Under the pieces are notes generated by a model that was given only the letters and a program-made list of their open reading frames with translations, did not search any database and was not told the origin of the DNA. From Gonapodya sp. JEL0774 (Eukaryota > Monoblepharomycota > Monoblepharidomycetes > Monoblepharidales > Gonapodyaceae): a stretch of DNA of 64,000 bases. The stretch is taken from positions 1 to 64,000 of the forward strand of contig JADIIX010000113.1 in NCBI GenBank assembly GCA_027604505.1, read 5' to 3'. This document shows positions 32,487-44,828 of the stretch, in pieces. The position numbers and the translations under genes are program-made. Position 1 is the stretch's first letter, and each line of letters starts with the position of its first letter.

Positions 32487-35400
32487 CTACTCCGTGTCCG
32501 TCTGCCATATCCTCACAATCCCGTCCGTTCCGGCTACGACAATGTACCCATCGTCGAACGCCACACCAGTCACAGCCTTTGGCGCTGCGTTCTCGGCAGC
32601 AGAAGTACCGTCACCGTCAGGTGGCTCTTGCTCTAAACTGTCGCCGCTTGGGAACGATCCTCCCGACGGTGGCTGCGGCGTGGGGTGAGGGGTGGACGGT
32701 TTGGCCGGCGTGAGAGACAGAGAGTAGATCTCTGTTCCAAGTCGGTGGTTCCATATCTTCACAGTCCCTGTCGAAAACACGAACAGGTACGATAGCTTGG
32801 TCCAAATCACTTTCACCCCGGCACGAGGCACACTCACCTTCGCTCCCTCCGGCCATCAATCGCCACTCATCTGCCGAAACAGTCAGTGCCCACGTGCTCA
32901 TACCGTGCACCGCGCGGTGCCGGTGCTGTAGCCGCCGAGTTTGAACAGGACTGCTCGGGCTGGCCGACGGACTGGACAGAGAGTTGAGGGTAGATCCATC
33001 GGGGCTTCCACTCATCGAACCAGATTGTGGGGATTGACTCTCTTCCGCTCCACTGGACTGAGCGGTATCCGTACCGGACTGGAACCATTGGCTTCTTCCT
33101 GACACTCGTTCCACCGGCTCATCCTCGCTGTCCTCACTGTAGTCACCGTTGTCGTCACCCTTCTTGCCTTCTTTTCTCTTCTCCCGGAACAAGTCGTATA
33201 CTCCCGCAACCTTCATACCACCTTCGACCTGCAGCCACCTCCGCAGAGCTTCGAAGACCGCCGTCTGGGGGAACCCGGGAGCGCTGATTTTGGGAGGTAT
33301 CGGAGCAACTGTGTACATAAATACATGGCCGGAGAGAGTGGAAATAACAAGCCGCGTAGGGCTGAGGCGGAGGGATGAGATTGGGGATTGGACTGGTGAA
33401 ACCGCTGATCCAGTGCTCGCAGGGAGGACGTTACCCCTCTCAGGGCCAGTGGAAGGAGCAACCGCGGTAATAGGACTGGGTTCAAAAGTATGCAGAAGGT
33501 TACCGCTGTTCCAGCATGGGATCATATGGTTTGAGTGCAAGTTCGAAAGTACCGCAAACCCTTAACCGACCACTCACCTGGCAAGCTGCCACACTCGCAC
33601 AACGCCGTCACCACTTCCACTCACCAAAAGCACATGTGTGAAATCGAGACACTTGACACCCGCAGTGTGACCGTGCAGCGTGCGCAGACACGTGGGCGGT
33701 CCAACGTTGACCAAGGACACCTGGTGTGGAGGTGGGGCAGGGGGTCGTTTCGAGGAGAGTGTGGTTGATGATGTTGTTGGAGGAGGGAATTGCCAGATTT
33801 TGATGGTCTGTGGAATGGTAGAGTCGGTGGGTGGTTGATGAACAATCGAATGAATCCACAGGTGAGCTGCGAGCGCACCATCCTTTTCATATACAAGATG
33901 AGGGCATACCCACTTTATCTGCACTGCCAGTCACCAAGATGGTACCCGTAAACTTCAAGCAATTTACAGTACTCTTGTGGGCAGCTGGCACTGAGTAGAC
34001 CTCCGCGCCAGACAGCACACTCCAAACCTTTACAGCTCCATCGGCACCTCCAGAAACCAGTTTACCCTCATCAAACTGAGCACAGAATACTGCCTCCTCG
34101 TGACCCTTGAACTCCTTCAACAGGCGGCCGCTGGACACGTCCCAGCTCCGAAGCACCTTGTCCGCTCCACCCGTGACAACAGTGCGGCCGTCAAAGTGAC
34201 ACGTGAGAATTGCGAGGTCGGACGCGTGAACAGTGCGCCGGCGGAAGCGGCCCCGCACCCAGTTGGAGAGGTGAAGCAGGCGGCGGGCGTTCAGGAGAAC
34301 AGGTACGCTGGGAGGATCATCAGGGATATACACTTTTAGCTTCTCTGTAACAGCAAAACGTTACGTGACTGTGATGAAACCTGCCTGGCGACGTGGTAGA
34401 GATCCGCCATGGCTCGCAGCCCAATGGAGGCGTACAATGTCCTCCACAACTCCTGATCCCGGACAAGCTCCGCATGTTTCCTCGATGCCGCTACAACTGT
34501 GCACAAGTCCCGTGGGTGGACATGCGTCAGAATACGCTGCGCCAGATGCGGTGGTAGAACCCCCAGAAAATCCCGGTGCAGTTTCGGCAGCTGGTCGTTG
34601 ATGAAGAGGAAGTCAAGAGGGTCGCATTGGCGGAGAATCAACGTGAGAGCGCGATGGCGGGCTTGTAGGCTCATGTGAGGGAAGCGCTGGTAAAACCTGT
34701 AGGAGAGGGAGAAGTCTTGGTCGTCTTGGGAAAGGCCGAGTGCAGACAAGGGGTGAGCTTGAGATGACGTTAACGGTGGAGAAGATGTGTTCGGCAAGTC
34801 AGCGCCAGAGTGCGAGCGGGGTGCTGAGCTGAAATCGAGTTGACGTCCATTGACGTCTCGGCTCGCGCCTCCCGCAGATGGCCCATTCTGGCCCGCACGC
34901 ATGGCAGCTGGTGATTTCGACCAGCTTACTGCGTCCTTATCTTTGTCTTTGCTTCCACGGCTCCCACTAGTTCGTTCAGTACGGAGGTTGAGCGGAACCA
35001 CACTGGGTCTCCGATTCATTTCGGCGGGGAGAGACACGGATTTAGGGGATTGAGCACGATGCTTCGCTTGAGATCCGGTAGAGGTGCCGCCTGGTTTTCC
35101 CGGGTTGCCCGATGTTGCGGCAGGGTTGGTGGAGGGTGGTGGCAACGCAAAGTTGACTCGAGAAGACCGTCTCCCCTGGCCTGGACCTGTAGGTTTACCA
35201 GCACCAGCACCAATTCCTCCGCCTGCACCATTGGCACTGTTTACAGTATTAACACCGCCAATAGCTCTCCGTTGAGCGATTTGGGAGGTTTCAGCAACAG
35301 GTGGAGGGTCACTGCCAAATTTTTCCGGTCGGTCCACCTTCAGTCCTCCCTGCCCAGCAGTAGCCGAGCTCCCTACATGAACATAAGCCTGTCCGCGTGG

Positions 35401-35628
35401 TATGGTCGAAGCATCGTCTGAGGAAACAGTGAGAGTAACCAGCGCCGAACGAGAGGAAACTCGTCTAAGTGTTCCGCCATTGTTCTGGGGCAATTGCTGG
35501 TTGATTTGACTCGACAGTTCACGCTGTTTTCTATTCGAATGTTCAAGCTCAGATTCAGGCAGCGATGGAAGGTCGGGGGAAGTGGGTATCCCCTGTTTCC
35601 CCTGTTCCAGAGAGACGATATCCGACAT
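32487..35628 (-). CDS. F-box/WD40-repeat protein
   Basis: Five exons (35628-34381, 34342-33914, 33807-33578, 33505-32838, 32767-32487) give 951 residues. The first 300 residues are disordered, rich in Ser, Pro and Gly. An F-box is at about 365-405 (GVLPPHLAQRILTHVHPRDL, then LWRTLY). WD40 repeats follow: VVTGGADKVLRSWDV, LVSGGADGAVKVWSV, ILVTGSADK-TIKIWQF across an intron, LVSGSGDGVVRVWQL, FSTGTVKIWNH and VVAGTDGIVRIWQTD. A Ser/Glu/Asp-rich insert of about 120 residues sits inside the propeller. Proteins of this plan are substrate receptors of SCF ubiquitin ligases, binding Skp1 through the F-box and phosphorylated targets through the propeller; the target is unknown. The first intron would be only 38 bp, the shortest in the window, and its acceptor (CAGAG) is less certain. 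Confidence 0.86.
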
Positions 35629-36144
35629 ATATTCTTTATAGAAACTTTTGAGACGTTCGTTTGAGACTGTGGGATCTTTGTCTGTGACTGCAAGCGAATG
35701 AAACGGGGGAGCTTTTGTGTTGGGAGGTTTTGGGTGATGAGAATGCCGGGTTTGGGTTTCAAAAGGTTCTTACAGATGTCTTCTACATCAATCAAACAGT
35801 ACAACAACTAATATTGAAGTTGTGCGTCACCAAGTACGAGGTAAGTAAGTTGGAAGGAGTGAGTATCCGCTCAAGCTCCAACGCACCGGCCTTGCTTGGA
35901 GCAAATGCACTAACAGGGAACACCCGGCTTATTGCTGGTGTAATGCAGTGTGTTGGGAACATAATGTGAAGTTTGATGAAGTGAGGGTGTGGGCCTTCCT
36001 TGATTCGGGCGAACCAAAATTGCCGGTGCTCCCACACCATCCATATTGAATATGATCACCCGCCTGTTTAAATCCGATCACCCGCCCTGTTTACATATTT
36101 AAATCCAAGATTCATGATCCCCAGCACACGTCAGCTTTGAGTTC
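35629..36144. other. Divergent promoter region, F-box / NmrA-like genes
   Basis: 516 bp between opposed start codons, with no supported exon. A direct repeat of the phrase AAATCCGATCACCCGCC... / ATGATCACCCGCC...TGTTTA lies at about 36052-36100. Confidence 0.5.
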
Positions 36145-37446
36145 ATGGCATCAAAGAAGATTGTGAGATTTGAGGAAATGGTCTATGATTCTGGAACTGG
36201 CACAGACTCACCGTTGGCGTTGCTAGATTTTGGTTACTGGCGCAACTGGAAAGCAAGGTGGCGCATGCATCGACTGTCTCCTTGGTCATCCAGACAAGTT
36301 TTCCCTGCGAGCGATCTCTCGTGATCCATCCTCATCAACTGCTGCAAAACTCCAGGCCAAAGGAGTTGAAGTGGTGAAAGGGGATCTTGATGACGCACAA
36401 AGCGTGTACGACGCATGTCACGGCGTTTACGGAGTGTTTTTGGTGACGGTGCCGAGTTTTGGGGACAGCAACGCTGAACAGCGACAGGGTATCGCGAATA
36501 TTGATGCAGGTGAGCACCACGTTGAATGCATACTTAAGTCAAGATGAAAGAGTTCCAATCAACCTTGTTGCAGCGCTAAAGGCTGGCGTCCAGTACTTCG
36601 TCTTCACATCCGCCCTCGGGGCAGACTCGGAAATTGCACGGTGAGTTCGGGGAACCTGTATCTACGGTCTCAAACAAGTACCTAATGTGCCTTTGACTCC
36701 CTTACCAAGGCGAGTTCCCCCTTGGGAGTCCAAATTCCAGGTTGAGCAGCATCTGCAGAAAGCAGGTTTCTCTGACGGCTGGGCCATCATTCGTCCACCT
36801 GGCTTTTATGAAAACGTTTTCCAATTTGGGCCAACTGTGAAAGGTAGCCTGGGGTTTTGGTATGCGGAATCACCCAATGTGCCAATATTCCAGATATCGG
36901 CGAGAGATATCGGTGGCTTTGGAGCGCAGTGTTTCCTGAATCCTTCAGCATTTAGGTCAAAGATTACGGAAATTGTTGGGGAGACCTTGACGGGAAAAGA
37001 AATGTGTCAGGTGGGCGGAAGCTGTTGTTCTTTGGACACTAAATATCCGCCTACATAGTACCCTCATACGGATCCCCACAGATACTCGAGGATCTCACTG
37101 GTGTTCCTTGGACGTGGAATGTTGGCTACACCCGATACCTGCTCGCCTTCATTGCACCCAAGATAGCTTACATGACCGAAATTGATTGGAATTCGCTGGT
37201 TCAAGTAAGTTAAACGTCGCTATGCTTGGGAGAGGAAGAGCAAACCACCTCATTCATATTGTTATCTTCTTGCAGTACGATATTGAACTTCTGAAGCGAT
37301 TAAAGCCTGACGGTTTGGAGTCGTTCCGGGACTGGTGTCTGAGACAAGGCATGGCTAAGGATGGTGTTCGACCCGCTGGTGTATCAGAGTATAAATGGGG
37401 CAGAACCTGGACTCAGTGGTTTCTTGGCTGGACGGGGTTGGTATAG
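36145..37446 (+). CDS. NmrA-like NAD(P)-binding protein
   Basis: Six exons (36145-36162, 36227-36509, 36574-36640, 36710-37010, 37082-37204, 37276-37446) give 320 residues. The first exon has only six codons (MASKKI) and completes the dinucleotide loop ILVTGATGKQGGA with exon 2. VEVVKGDLDDAQSVYDACHG, YFVFTSALGAD, WAIIRPPGFYEN and ISARDIGGF follow, in the order seen in NmrA/HSCARG atypical short-chain dehydrogenases. Such proteins bind NADP(H) but often lack the Tyr-x3-Lys active site, and none is seen here. They act as redox sensors or bind regulators such as GATA factors; this one could equally be an enzyme. Probably cytoplasmic or nuclear. Confidence 0.87.
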
Positions 37447-37450
37447 GCAT

Positions 37451-37556
37451 TCGTTATAATGCGAAGTGAACAAAGTGAGGTGTCTGATGGCAATACAATT
37501 TGTTCGTTATAATTCAGAGTAAACAAAGTGAGGTGTCTGATGAGAATACAATTTGT
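37451..37556. repeat. 53-bp tandem repeat after the NmrA-like stop codon
   Basis: Bases 37451-37503 and 37504-37556 are two copies of a unit that starts TCGTTATAAT and contains AACAAAGTGAGGTGTCTGATG. They differ at about eight positions, so it is an older duplication than the one at 1838. It likely lies in the 3' untranslated region. Confidence 0.88.
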
Positions 37557-37678
37557 TCAGCGTTGTGATTGCGCGTGTGCCGGTAGGTGGTTACGTGGGG
37601 AGGGGAATGGAGAAGAGAACCTCAATCCTTCAATAAAAGTAAACGTGCCAGACCCGATTCACATTTGCTAAACATAAA

Positions 37679-39520
37679 ATGGGCACGCTCTCACCCGATT
37701 CTGATAAACTGCCGGCATCCTGGTCGAATGGCGGCAAGTTCGCTGGTGACACGCATCCGTTCCATACCAAGCTGTTGAAAGTAGATCCCCGATCTTTCCC
37801 TTACGACGTTGATCCGGCGGATGGTGATCCTCTCGATTTGATCAGACACTCGCAGTCGCCTCGCGTCTTCAACTTGCACGCGAATCCACCAACGAAGACC
37901 TATGCAAAGGATCTGGAAGCTGTTTTCGAGGCTGCGGAGTTGCTCAGACAGGCATGTTCTGGAAGCGAAACGTTTCACTCTCCTCATTTTATCTAATATC
38001 TCATCGTGTTCATGGTCTGCTCGGATCGTCTCGGGTAACCACTCGCCCACCTCACCCGAACCAATTTTGTGTTGCAGAACCTCCCAGTCGCTATCCCCAC
38101 TGAAACTGTTTACGGACTTGCCGCCAACGCCCTCTCGGCTGAAGCTGCACTCACGATATTCGCCGCAAAGAACCGACCTGCGGACAATCCTTTGATTGTC
38201 CACGTGTCGTCCCTCGAGATGCTGCGAAGAGTTCTTCCAGAGAGACACATTGGAGACGGTCCAAAAGAGTTGAGCTGGCAAGAAGGAGTCAGTGTCGGAA
38301 CGAAGGAGTCAGTCTCAAAGGTACAAGGACAAACAGACTCCACTCTCTCCACAACAACAGTTATCTCGACCGCTCTCGACCCTATTCCACCTCATTACTT
38401 CCCACTCTTTCGCCACTTCTGGCCTGGCCCTCTTACCGTCCTCCTTCCACGCCACCCTTCGCTCATCCCCTCAACCACCGCCTCCTCGCTCCCAACAGTC
38501 GCCTACCGCTTCCCTTCTCACCCTGTTGCACGTGCACTGATTGATGCGTGTGATTTTCCACTCGCTGCTCCCTCGGCAAACTCTTCTGGTCGGCCCAGTC
38601 CCACCACAGCTCAACATGTAATGGACGATTTGAATGGAAAAATTCCTGCAGTCTTAGATGGCGGACCGTGCGAGACGGGCGTCGAGAGTACGGTCGTCGA
38701 TGGTTGGTGTACTTGGCCAGGTGTGGTACTTAGAGCAGGAGGAGTCGGATGGGAAGACGTGAGGTCTGTGGAAGGGTGGGAGCAAACGAGATGGTTCAAG
38801 CACGGCAAGGTCGGCGTGGGTGAAAGGACAAACGACGGGACAAGCACGAACACCACCCAAAACTTATCTGCAGGGGATGATGGCCCCGATTTAAAAATGG
38901 AAGCAAGTGGTGTTGATTCATCGTCATCCACTGCACCTGCTCCCGCGAAGTCTCTCCTTGACCCCGCCTATACACTCTCTATGCTCGACCGTCCGCTCAC
39001 ACCCGGAATGAAATACCGCCACTACAAACCCAACGCGGAAGTGGTAGCTGTTCGCCTTCAGATGCAGGTTTACGATTTGTCCGAATCCGCATCGCGTTTG
39101 GACAACGCCACTGGCTCAGCGGATAATCAAATAAAGATGAACGGGAAATCAATTTCGTTGAATTCTGAACTTTACACCCGGGTTATGCACGGCATCACTC
39201 TGGACATTACCCATCGTCAGCGCTCAAGTCCGCAGCAAACGACGTACGCATGCTTGCTGACCTCCACTCTCCCTGACGGCCCAGTCATCGAGCTGCCTGA
39301 ATTGCTTTTCGTTCCGTCACTGCCTAGGGGTGCCAATCTGCGCCTGTACTCACTGGGCCCGAACGATCGATCCCACGCCCGGAATCTTTTCGCGGGGTTG
39401 CGATGGGCCGACGAGGTTGGCGCGAGTGTGTGCTATGTGCAGGAGGGAGAGGAAGAAGGTTTGGGTCGGGCAGTGAAAGAGAGATTGGGAAAGGCTGCCG
39501 GCCGCGTAATTGTCGTGTGA
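37679..39520 (+). CDS. SUA5: Threonylcarbamoyl-AMP synthase
   Basis: Makes threonylcarbamoyl-AMP from threonine, bicarbonate and ATP, the first step of t6A at position 37 of ANN-decoding tRNAs. Two exons (37679-37951, 38078-39520) give 571 residues. The YrdC/Sua5 domain starts about residue 75: AIPTETVYGLAANALS, FAAKNRPADNPLIVHV with the KxR pair at about 122-124, FRHFWPGPLTVLLPRH, PSANSSGRPSPT, and DGGPCETGVESTVVDGW. The C-terminal Sua5 domain follows PGMKYRHYKPNAEVVAV. The N-terminal 70 residues and the 50-residue linker around 390-440 are not conserved in general. The intron uses a GC donor (CAG|GCATGT): no GT donor keeps the frame, while the GC donor gives ELLRQ-NLPVAIPTET. Cytosol, possibly also mitochondria. 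Confidence 0.94.
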
Positions 39521-39860
39521 GGTGATCAACTTGGGGAGTGAACAGTATGAAAATGTTGTATCATTTTTCCATGTGTAGAGCATAGCAAGTTGAATAATTG
39601 TTGTGGGCTGCGTCAAGATCGAGAGTATATAATAACTTTCAATTGCAACCGAACAGCTCGAATTAGTTATATGCCCCAAGCTTCCCTTAGCAGTTAGCTA
39701 AGAGGAACCTGTTTACTCGTCTCCCACGCTTCAAGCTGGGCATGTGATTGCGGTTGGTTCCTCCATCTTGGTCGGAAGTCACAAAAATAGAGAACAACAG
39801 TACCAGGCATATCAGGACCCACCATCAACAGCAACCAGAAAACGTGCTCTCTGATAGCAC
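39521..39860. other. Convergent 3' region, SUA5 / MFS transporter
   Basis: 340 bp between two stop codons; it should hold both 3' ends. No gene seen. Confidence 0.6.
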
Positions 39861-42144
39861 TCACGGGTCCCTCTTACACCTCCACACCGTGCCCCTCCCG
39901 ATGACAGCCATCACAACCACGGCCCCTACCACACACGTTGCCGCTAAGAATCCAAAGAACCCCGCGTGAGTCATGCCATCCACCCCTGGTACCACCAGCA
40001 CAGCCACACAGGCGGACCAGATCAGTCGGATAAAGGTGGCGACTGCGTTGATGGAGGCAAAGGAGCGTCCAAAAATGTCCATGTAGTATGCGGAACTGCA
40101 AGTCGATATCTGATATCGAGGCGAGGGCGAGGTGAAAGGCATCGTAAACAGAATTAATTAGGTCTGACCACTTACCACCATGTTCCCATATCCGACCATC
40201 AGCAGCGCGGCGATTAAAATCTCCCACGGAATTGCGTACTGAATCCCAACGCCATAGCTGGAGGAAAAATTCGAGCGGTGCAAAGCGTAAAAAGATGGGC
40301 GGCCCATCGGCATCAACAAGGAGTGGTAACCAGGAGACAAGCAACTCACAGCACCAATCCCAATGGAACCGCTACTGCACCGACCCACATACTCCTGAGG
40401 CGATCTTCGGGGACCCATACTTTCCGCCGTCGAGTCCACACGCGGACTTGTCGGTCAGCGTACCAGCCGCCAAAGAGAGCCCCTGTGACCATGCCGATGC
40501 CGATGGTGGCGACGACGAGCCCAACGTAGAAAGTCGAGAATCCGTCTAAGGTGGTGTAATGAAGAGAAAGGGGAGGAAGGGGAGGAGGTAGGGGGTACGT
40601 GGGGGGGGGGGGGGTGTGCAAGGGTTGGAGCAGGGCAGTGAAAAACTTTGAAATTCGCCTTCGACTTTCATGCAAGTGATTAAGAACATCACCGATAGGC
40701 AAAAGCGGTAACGCACAGATTATCTTCCAGTCCCGTGGCAAACTACCTGGGAAAGCGTAGTAGGAGCCAAACACAGCCCCTTGTAACAAGGTGGGGCCAA
40801 CAACAAATACATGTCTTTGCGCCGCAAACGCCGTGATCAAGTTTCGGAATGCACTTGGCTTGTGGTTGGATTTAGCGTTGATGGTCTCGGCGGCGGGGGT
40901 TGACTTGGGGCTTAAGTTGGAGGTAGAGGAGGCGGAGGGAGATGAGGATGAAAGGCGTTCAAGGATGTCACGGTTGGTTTCGGGGAGGTAGAGGAGAGTC
41001 GAGAGGAGAATAAGGCATGCGAGGACACCAGTGGTGGTGAAGATGTGCCGCCAGCCGAGAAAATCAGCAAGAATACCGCCGACTGCGACGACCAGAATAT
41101 GGAATCACAATACATGGTGAGAGCGGTAAGCAAAGGTGGGTGCAAACAAGGAGCTTACTAGGTGGAGCGATCGCCGGACCGAGGAGAGGTCCAATCACTT
41201 GTGCGAGAAAATTGGGTGGTTGTCAGTGGCAAGCTGATCATGTTCATTCGGAGAGCGATAGCTCACTGAAAACACCCACTGCAAAGTTTCAAACAGGAAT
41301 GGCAAGGGGCGAATAATCAATTTTTATGAGTGATGGGAGATCGCATTGGCAATAGTAAAGCACCTTACCCACTTGCACGTCCCCGCTCCTCAGTCGGAAA
41401 CACGTCTGACACGACAGCGGCACCCACAACCATTCCTGCACCGCTACCAACGGCGCTTATGAGTCGTGCAGACAAGAACACTGCAATATTGGGGCTAAAA
41501 ATAGCCATGATACTGCCACCAATGTTGACAACCTGAGATATCATGAGAATGGGCCGTCGTCCTGCGGTGTCGGACAATGGGGCCCAAAAGAGCGGGGAGA
41601 CAGCCATGCCGACCTGAGACAGTGTGAGTGCCAAGTTGGCGAGTACATCGGTAGTGTTGAGGTCACGCTCAACATCTGGGAGGGCAGGTGACTATTTTGG
41701 GGTGGTGGTGAAGAATTGTCAAATATGAGAAAGGTTGGGCGTTGGGCATGTCCCAATCCGACTCACGAAAATAGTTCCCATGAGCGGGCCGAGAACACCG
41801 GTCAGAGATACAACAGCTAATATGACTCTTTTTCTCCGGAAGGTGTAGGTGCCAGCAGATGGGCCAGCCAATATGAGAGTAGCTGCGTTCCACGCTCTCG
41901 AAGATTTATTAGGGTGTGTAGATGATGTAGTAGATGAGATAATGGAAGAGCGTAGGCCATCTGCGATGTCCATGTCTTTTCCGGACTTGTGAGGTTCCGG
42001 CAGCAGTGGATCACGAGTGGTTGTGATGGTGATGCTGGACTGTCGCACCGGATCGACACCATCTCTTTCTTTTAGTAATGGGGGACCAGTATCTGTCCCA
42101 TGTTCCAGCAGCGACGTCTGTATTTTCCGCGTTTCCTGCTCCAT
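39861..42144 (-). CDS. MFS transporter, DHA1 drug:H+ antiporter-like
   Basis: Eight exons (42144-41767, 41691-41373, 41278-41267, 41197-41159, 41082-40747, 40545-40350, 40257-40176, 40109-39861) give 536 residues and twelve likely membrane helices. After about 105 hydrophilic residues come VILAVVSLTGVLGPLMGTIF and PALPDVERDLNTT. The loop 2-3 motif is PLSDTAGRRPILMI. Motif C reads ERGRAMGVFMIGPLLGPAIAP, with GWRHIF after it. That stretch is interrupted by two introns around an exon of only 12 nt (41278-41267); with it the family consensus is perfect, without it four residues of motif C are missing. It is a plasma or vacuolar membrane antiporter, often for drugs or polyamines; substrate unknown. 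It reads in the same direction as the dynein gene upstream of it, 264 bp away. Confidence 0.92.
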
Positions 42145-42408
42145 TATGCTGTTTCACCCCTGCCGATTTGCTTCCGACCTCCTACTATGGATTATGCGTT
42201 CATAGTGCTTGGCACTGGTGGGAACCCAACAATTAATTCTTAGGTTCATGAGAAAAACGACTAATATGCAATTGATTCATACATATATATTCATGATCCG
42301 TGTGTTCATTCATAACTTTGCTGAATATGCTTGATTCTATTACGTGAAAATGCTGTCCACGTGAATCGGTTGTATGATACATAGGTGGTTCACAACAACC
42401 ACCGTCAA

Positions 42409-44828
42409 TCAATTGGCATAACCCGAACGCTTTGTGTATACTTTAATCTCCCCTTTGTCCGTCCCGATCGCAAACGTGTTGACCACACCAGCAACAGTCG
42501 TAACCGTGGTGCCCGACAACAAACCTGACGTAACGGTCTCAGCTTCCTTCAACTGTGTCAGCAAATAATTTGAGTGTTCAGAGTTGTGCATCAAATGCTG
42601 CTTCCAAAACGGGAAAGGTACGCACATTGCGGTGCATGCTCAAGGTGCCATCCTCCCTAACAAACCACAGATCACCGGATGGAAACCAATGCAAATTCAC
42701 GGATCCAGGTTCCAAAGAAATGACCTTCTGAGGTAGGGGCTGCAGGTACAGTACGAATCCGGTGCATCATTCGGGGTTGAACGAGAAAATGATCAGACCA
42801 ATTTAGGATTGTTCGGCGGCAATTGCGAACACTCTGCGTTTCATTCACCTGTCGCTCCTCGTACACGTGGACTTTCAAATCGGTACCACAGGTGTAAAAT
42901 TGTGATTGTGAACGGCGTCCGATGGCGGTGATAGCCCCCAAATGCGCCTTGTATGCGAATGTCACCACATCAGGTAGTTCTGGAAAAAATCGGCACACAC
43001 GCAACACCATCGACGTAAACCTTCGCAAGCTCAATGAAAATCAAATCAAAAAATAGAAACCGCACGTGACTTTTCATTCGATCCTGCCGCTTTGGCGAGC
43101 CTCTCAGCGTCAATCGAAACCACATAGCCCAGTTCGGTGCCAACAATAACATTTCCAGAGTTCACTTGTTCCAAGCAAGCACCTAGCCAGAGATGAGCAA
43201 ACAATAGGAAAACACACACAAACATAAGCTCGAACAGTCCCGTATCAAAGCAACGTACCGCCCAAAACAGTCCTCTTCAAACGAGTGACATCAGACACAG
43301 TAGTACTACGACTTTCCGGCTTATGCCGCAACAATTTTGGGATCGAATTAAGGAGCATGACACCACTGCCGATCACAAAAGGTCACAGCGGGATTATACT
43401 TCCGCCACTTTATGTTCCCCATTTGTACGCACCTGGACTGCGGTACAAGATTCGCCCCTTCCAATCTCCATAGGAAAAGAAGCCCATCCACTGACAAGCT
43501 GAGAATCTTGAGTGAAAACGTAAAGTATTGGGTTTGTTCGATGTTGTCATCGTCACGCATTGTGTGCGTCATTTCCTCGCACCTGATAATCTCCTCTGAC
43601 CAACACCCATTTGACCTAACGATAGGTTCACTTTCAGCACCCTTACGACAAAAACAAAGCAACTTCTCATAAGGCCGTACTTGTGTAATCGGGTCTGTGT
43701 GAAGTAGTCCACCAGGACTTTTGGGTTGCCCCGAGATTCCCTTGACCAGTCCGTCAGCCGGGTCTTGATTCAAGTCCCACAGCAAGACACACCCAGTTAC
43801 TGTTCCTGCAGCAACCACAGATGGAATATCAGGGTGCCAACTGAGTGTCGGTAGGCAGGCCTGATGACAGTGGGCAACGCTGTAGCACTCTCCCGCTTGG
43901 AGAACGGTAGGTGAAGACAGTTTTTGCGGAAGGCATACCTCTGCTTTTACTGTATGACGGAGAACCGGGCTTGCCATTTTCGCCAGGCTGAATATTTCAA
44001 TGGTCCCTTTGTGTTGGCACACTTTCGAACAACGTATCTGACCACACCTTGAGTTAAAAAGGTTAGTGTATCCCCAAGAATAGTGTGGCGCCAGATGCGT
44101 GTGCATACTCACGCAATTGCTAAGAGGGTATTCGTGGAATTCCATGCCATGGCGGCGCAGCCTCCGCGAGCCCGTAACGTTGCAACAGAAACAAGCGAGT
44201 CCTTTGCAGGAGTAGAGACGTCGGACTCTCTCGCTAATAAAGCGAATGCCCATTGATCGATGAGGATTTCCACCTGATAATGGCAGGAGAGCACAATCGA
44301 TCTCGTACCTCGAGGTTGCGCTCGCAGATTCTTCAGTAGCTGCTGTGACAATGGACTTTCCACTCGGTGCAGAAACGCAACCAAGTTCGCATAGTTATAG
44401 GGAGGTGGACCGCTGGACGGAGAGAGAAGTCGGTTTCGAATGGGGTCTGTTTCGGTTTGCGTCTACAGAGTAATTTTTTCACGCCCTCGGGGCGGTTCAG
44501 TTTCATTCACTTTCGATTGAAGGTGGGGAGGTAAAAACACAGACCGACTGCGTCCTTGGAATGTCCCACTGCGACGCGGCATCTTCATTTGTAAGGGCCG
44601 AATGGGAGTCCTTGAATCTAAGTTGTTCCAAACCATCAGTATTAATTGCGACGGCCCACCGGCGGTACGGATGGAGTCCGTAAGTGTTCCAGTGTCTTGT
44701 TTTGGGCACGGTGGTGGAGGGAGCGATTCGAACGAGGCAACGAGGCCTCCAGCGTTGGTGAACATGGGATGAATGGGGGTGGTGCCTGTGTCTGACTGGC
44801 GGCACTGATCACGTTGGCAACTTCCCAT
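42409..44828 (-). CDS. DYNC2I2: Dynein-2 intermediate chain, WDR34-like
   Basis: Ten exons fit in phase (44828-44511, 44462-44113, 44047-43681, 43615-43583, 43506-43433, 43365-43259, 43182-43066, 42979-42849, 42739-42626, 42552-42409) and give 584 residues. The order matches the cytoplasmic dynein-2 intermediate chain WDR34/FAP133. A QTETDP segment comes before YANLVAFLHRVESPLSQQLL (light-chain and self-association region). The propeller then has AMAWNSTNTLLAIACGQI, LSWHPDIPSVVAAGTVTGCV with LLWDL, LLHTDPITQVKW, LSLSVDGLLFLWRLE, VIVGTELGYV, YTCGTDLKVHVYEE and AIGTDKGEIKVYT. The protein carries the retrograde motor of intraflagellar transport and is needed to build cilia. Its presence says the organism makes a flagellum. 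One exon is 33 nt. Divergent from the DUF4291 gene, 213 bp apart. The N-terminal exon is the least certain. Confidence 0.83.

Noticed and set aside
31943-32713. 256-codon plus-strand frame
   Set aside because: No domain, and its second half is antisense to the final WD40 exon.
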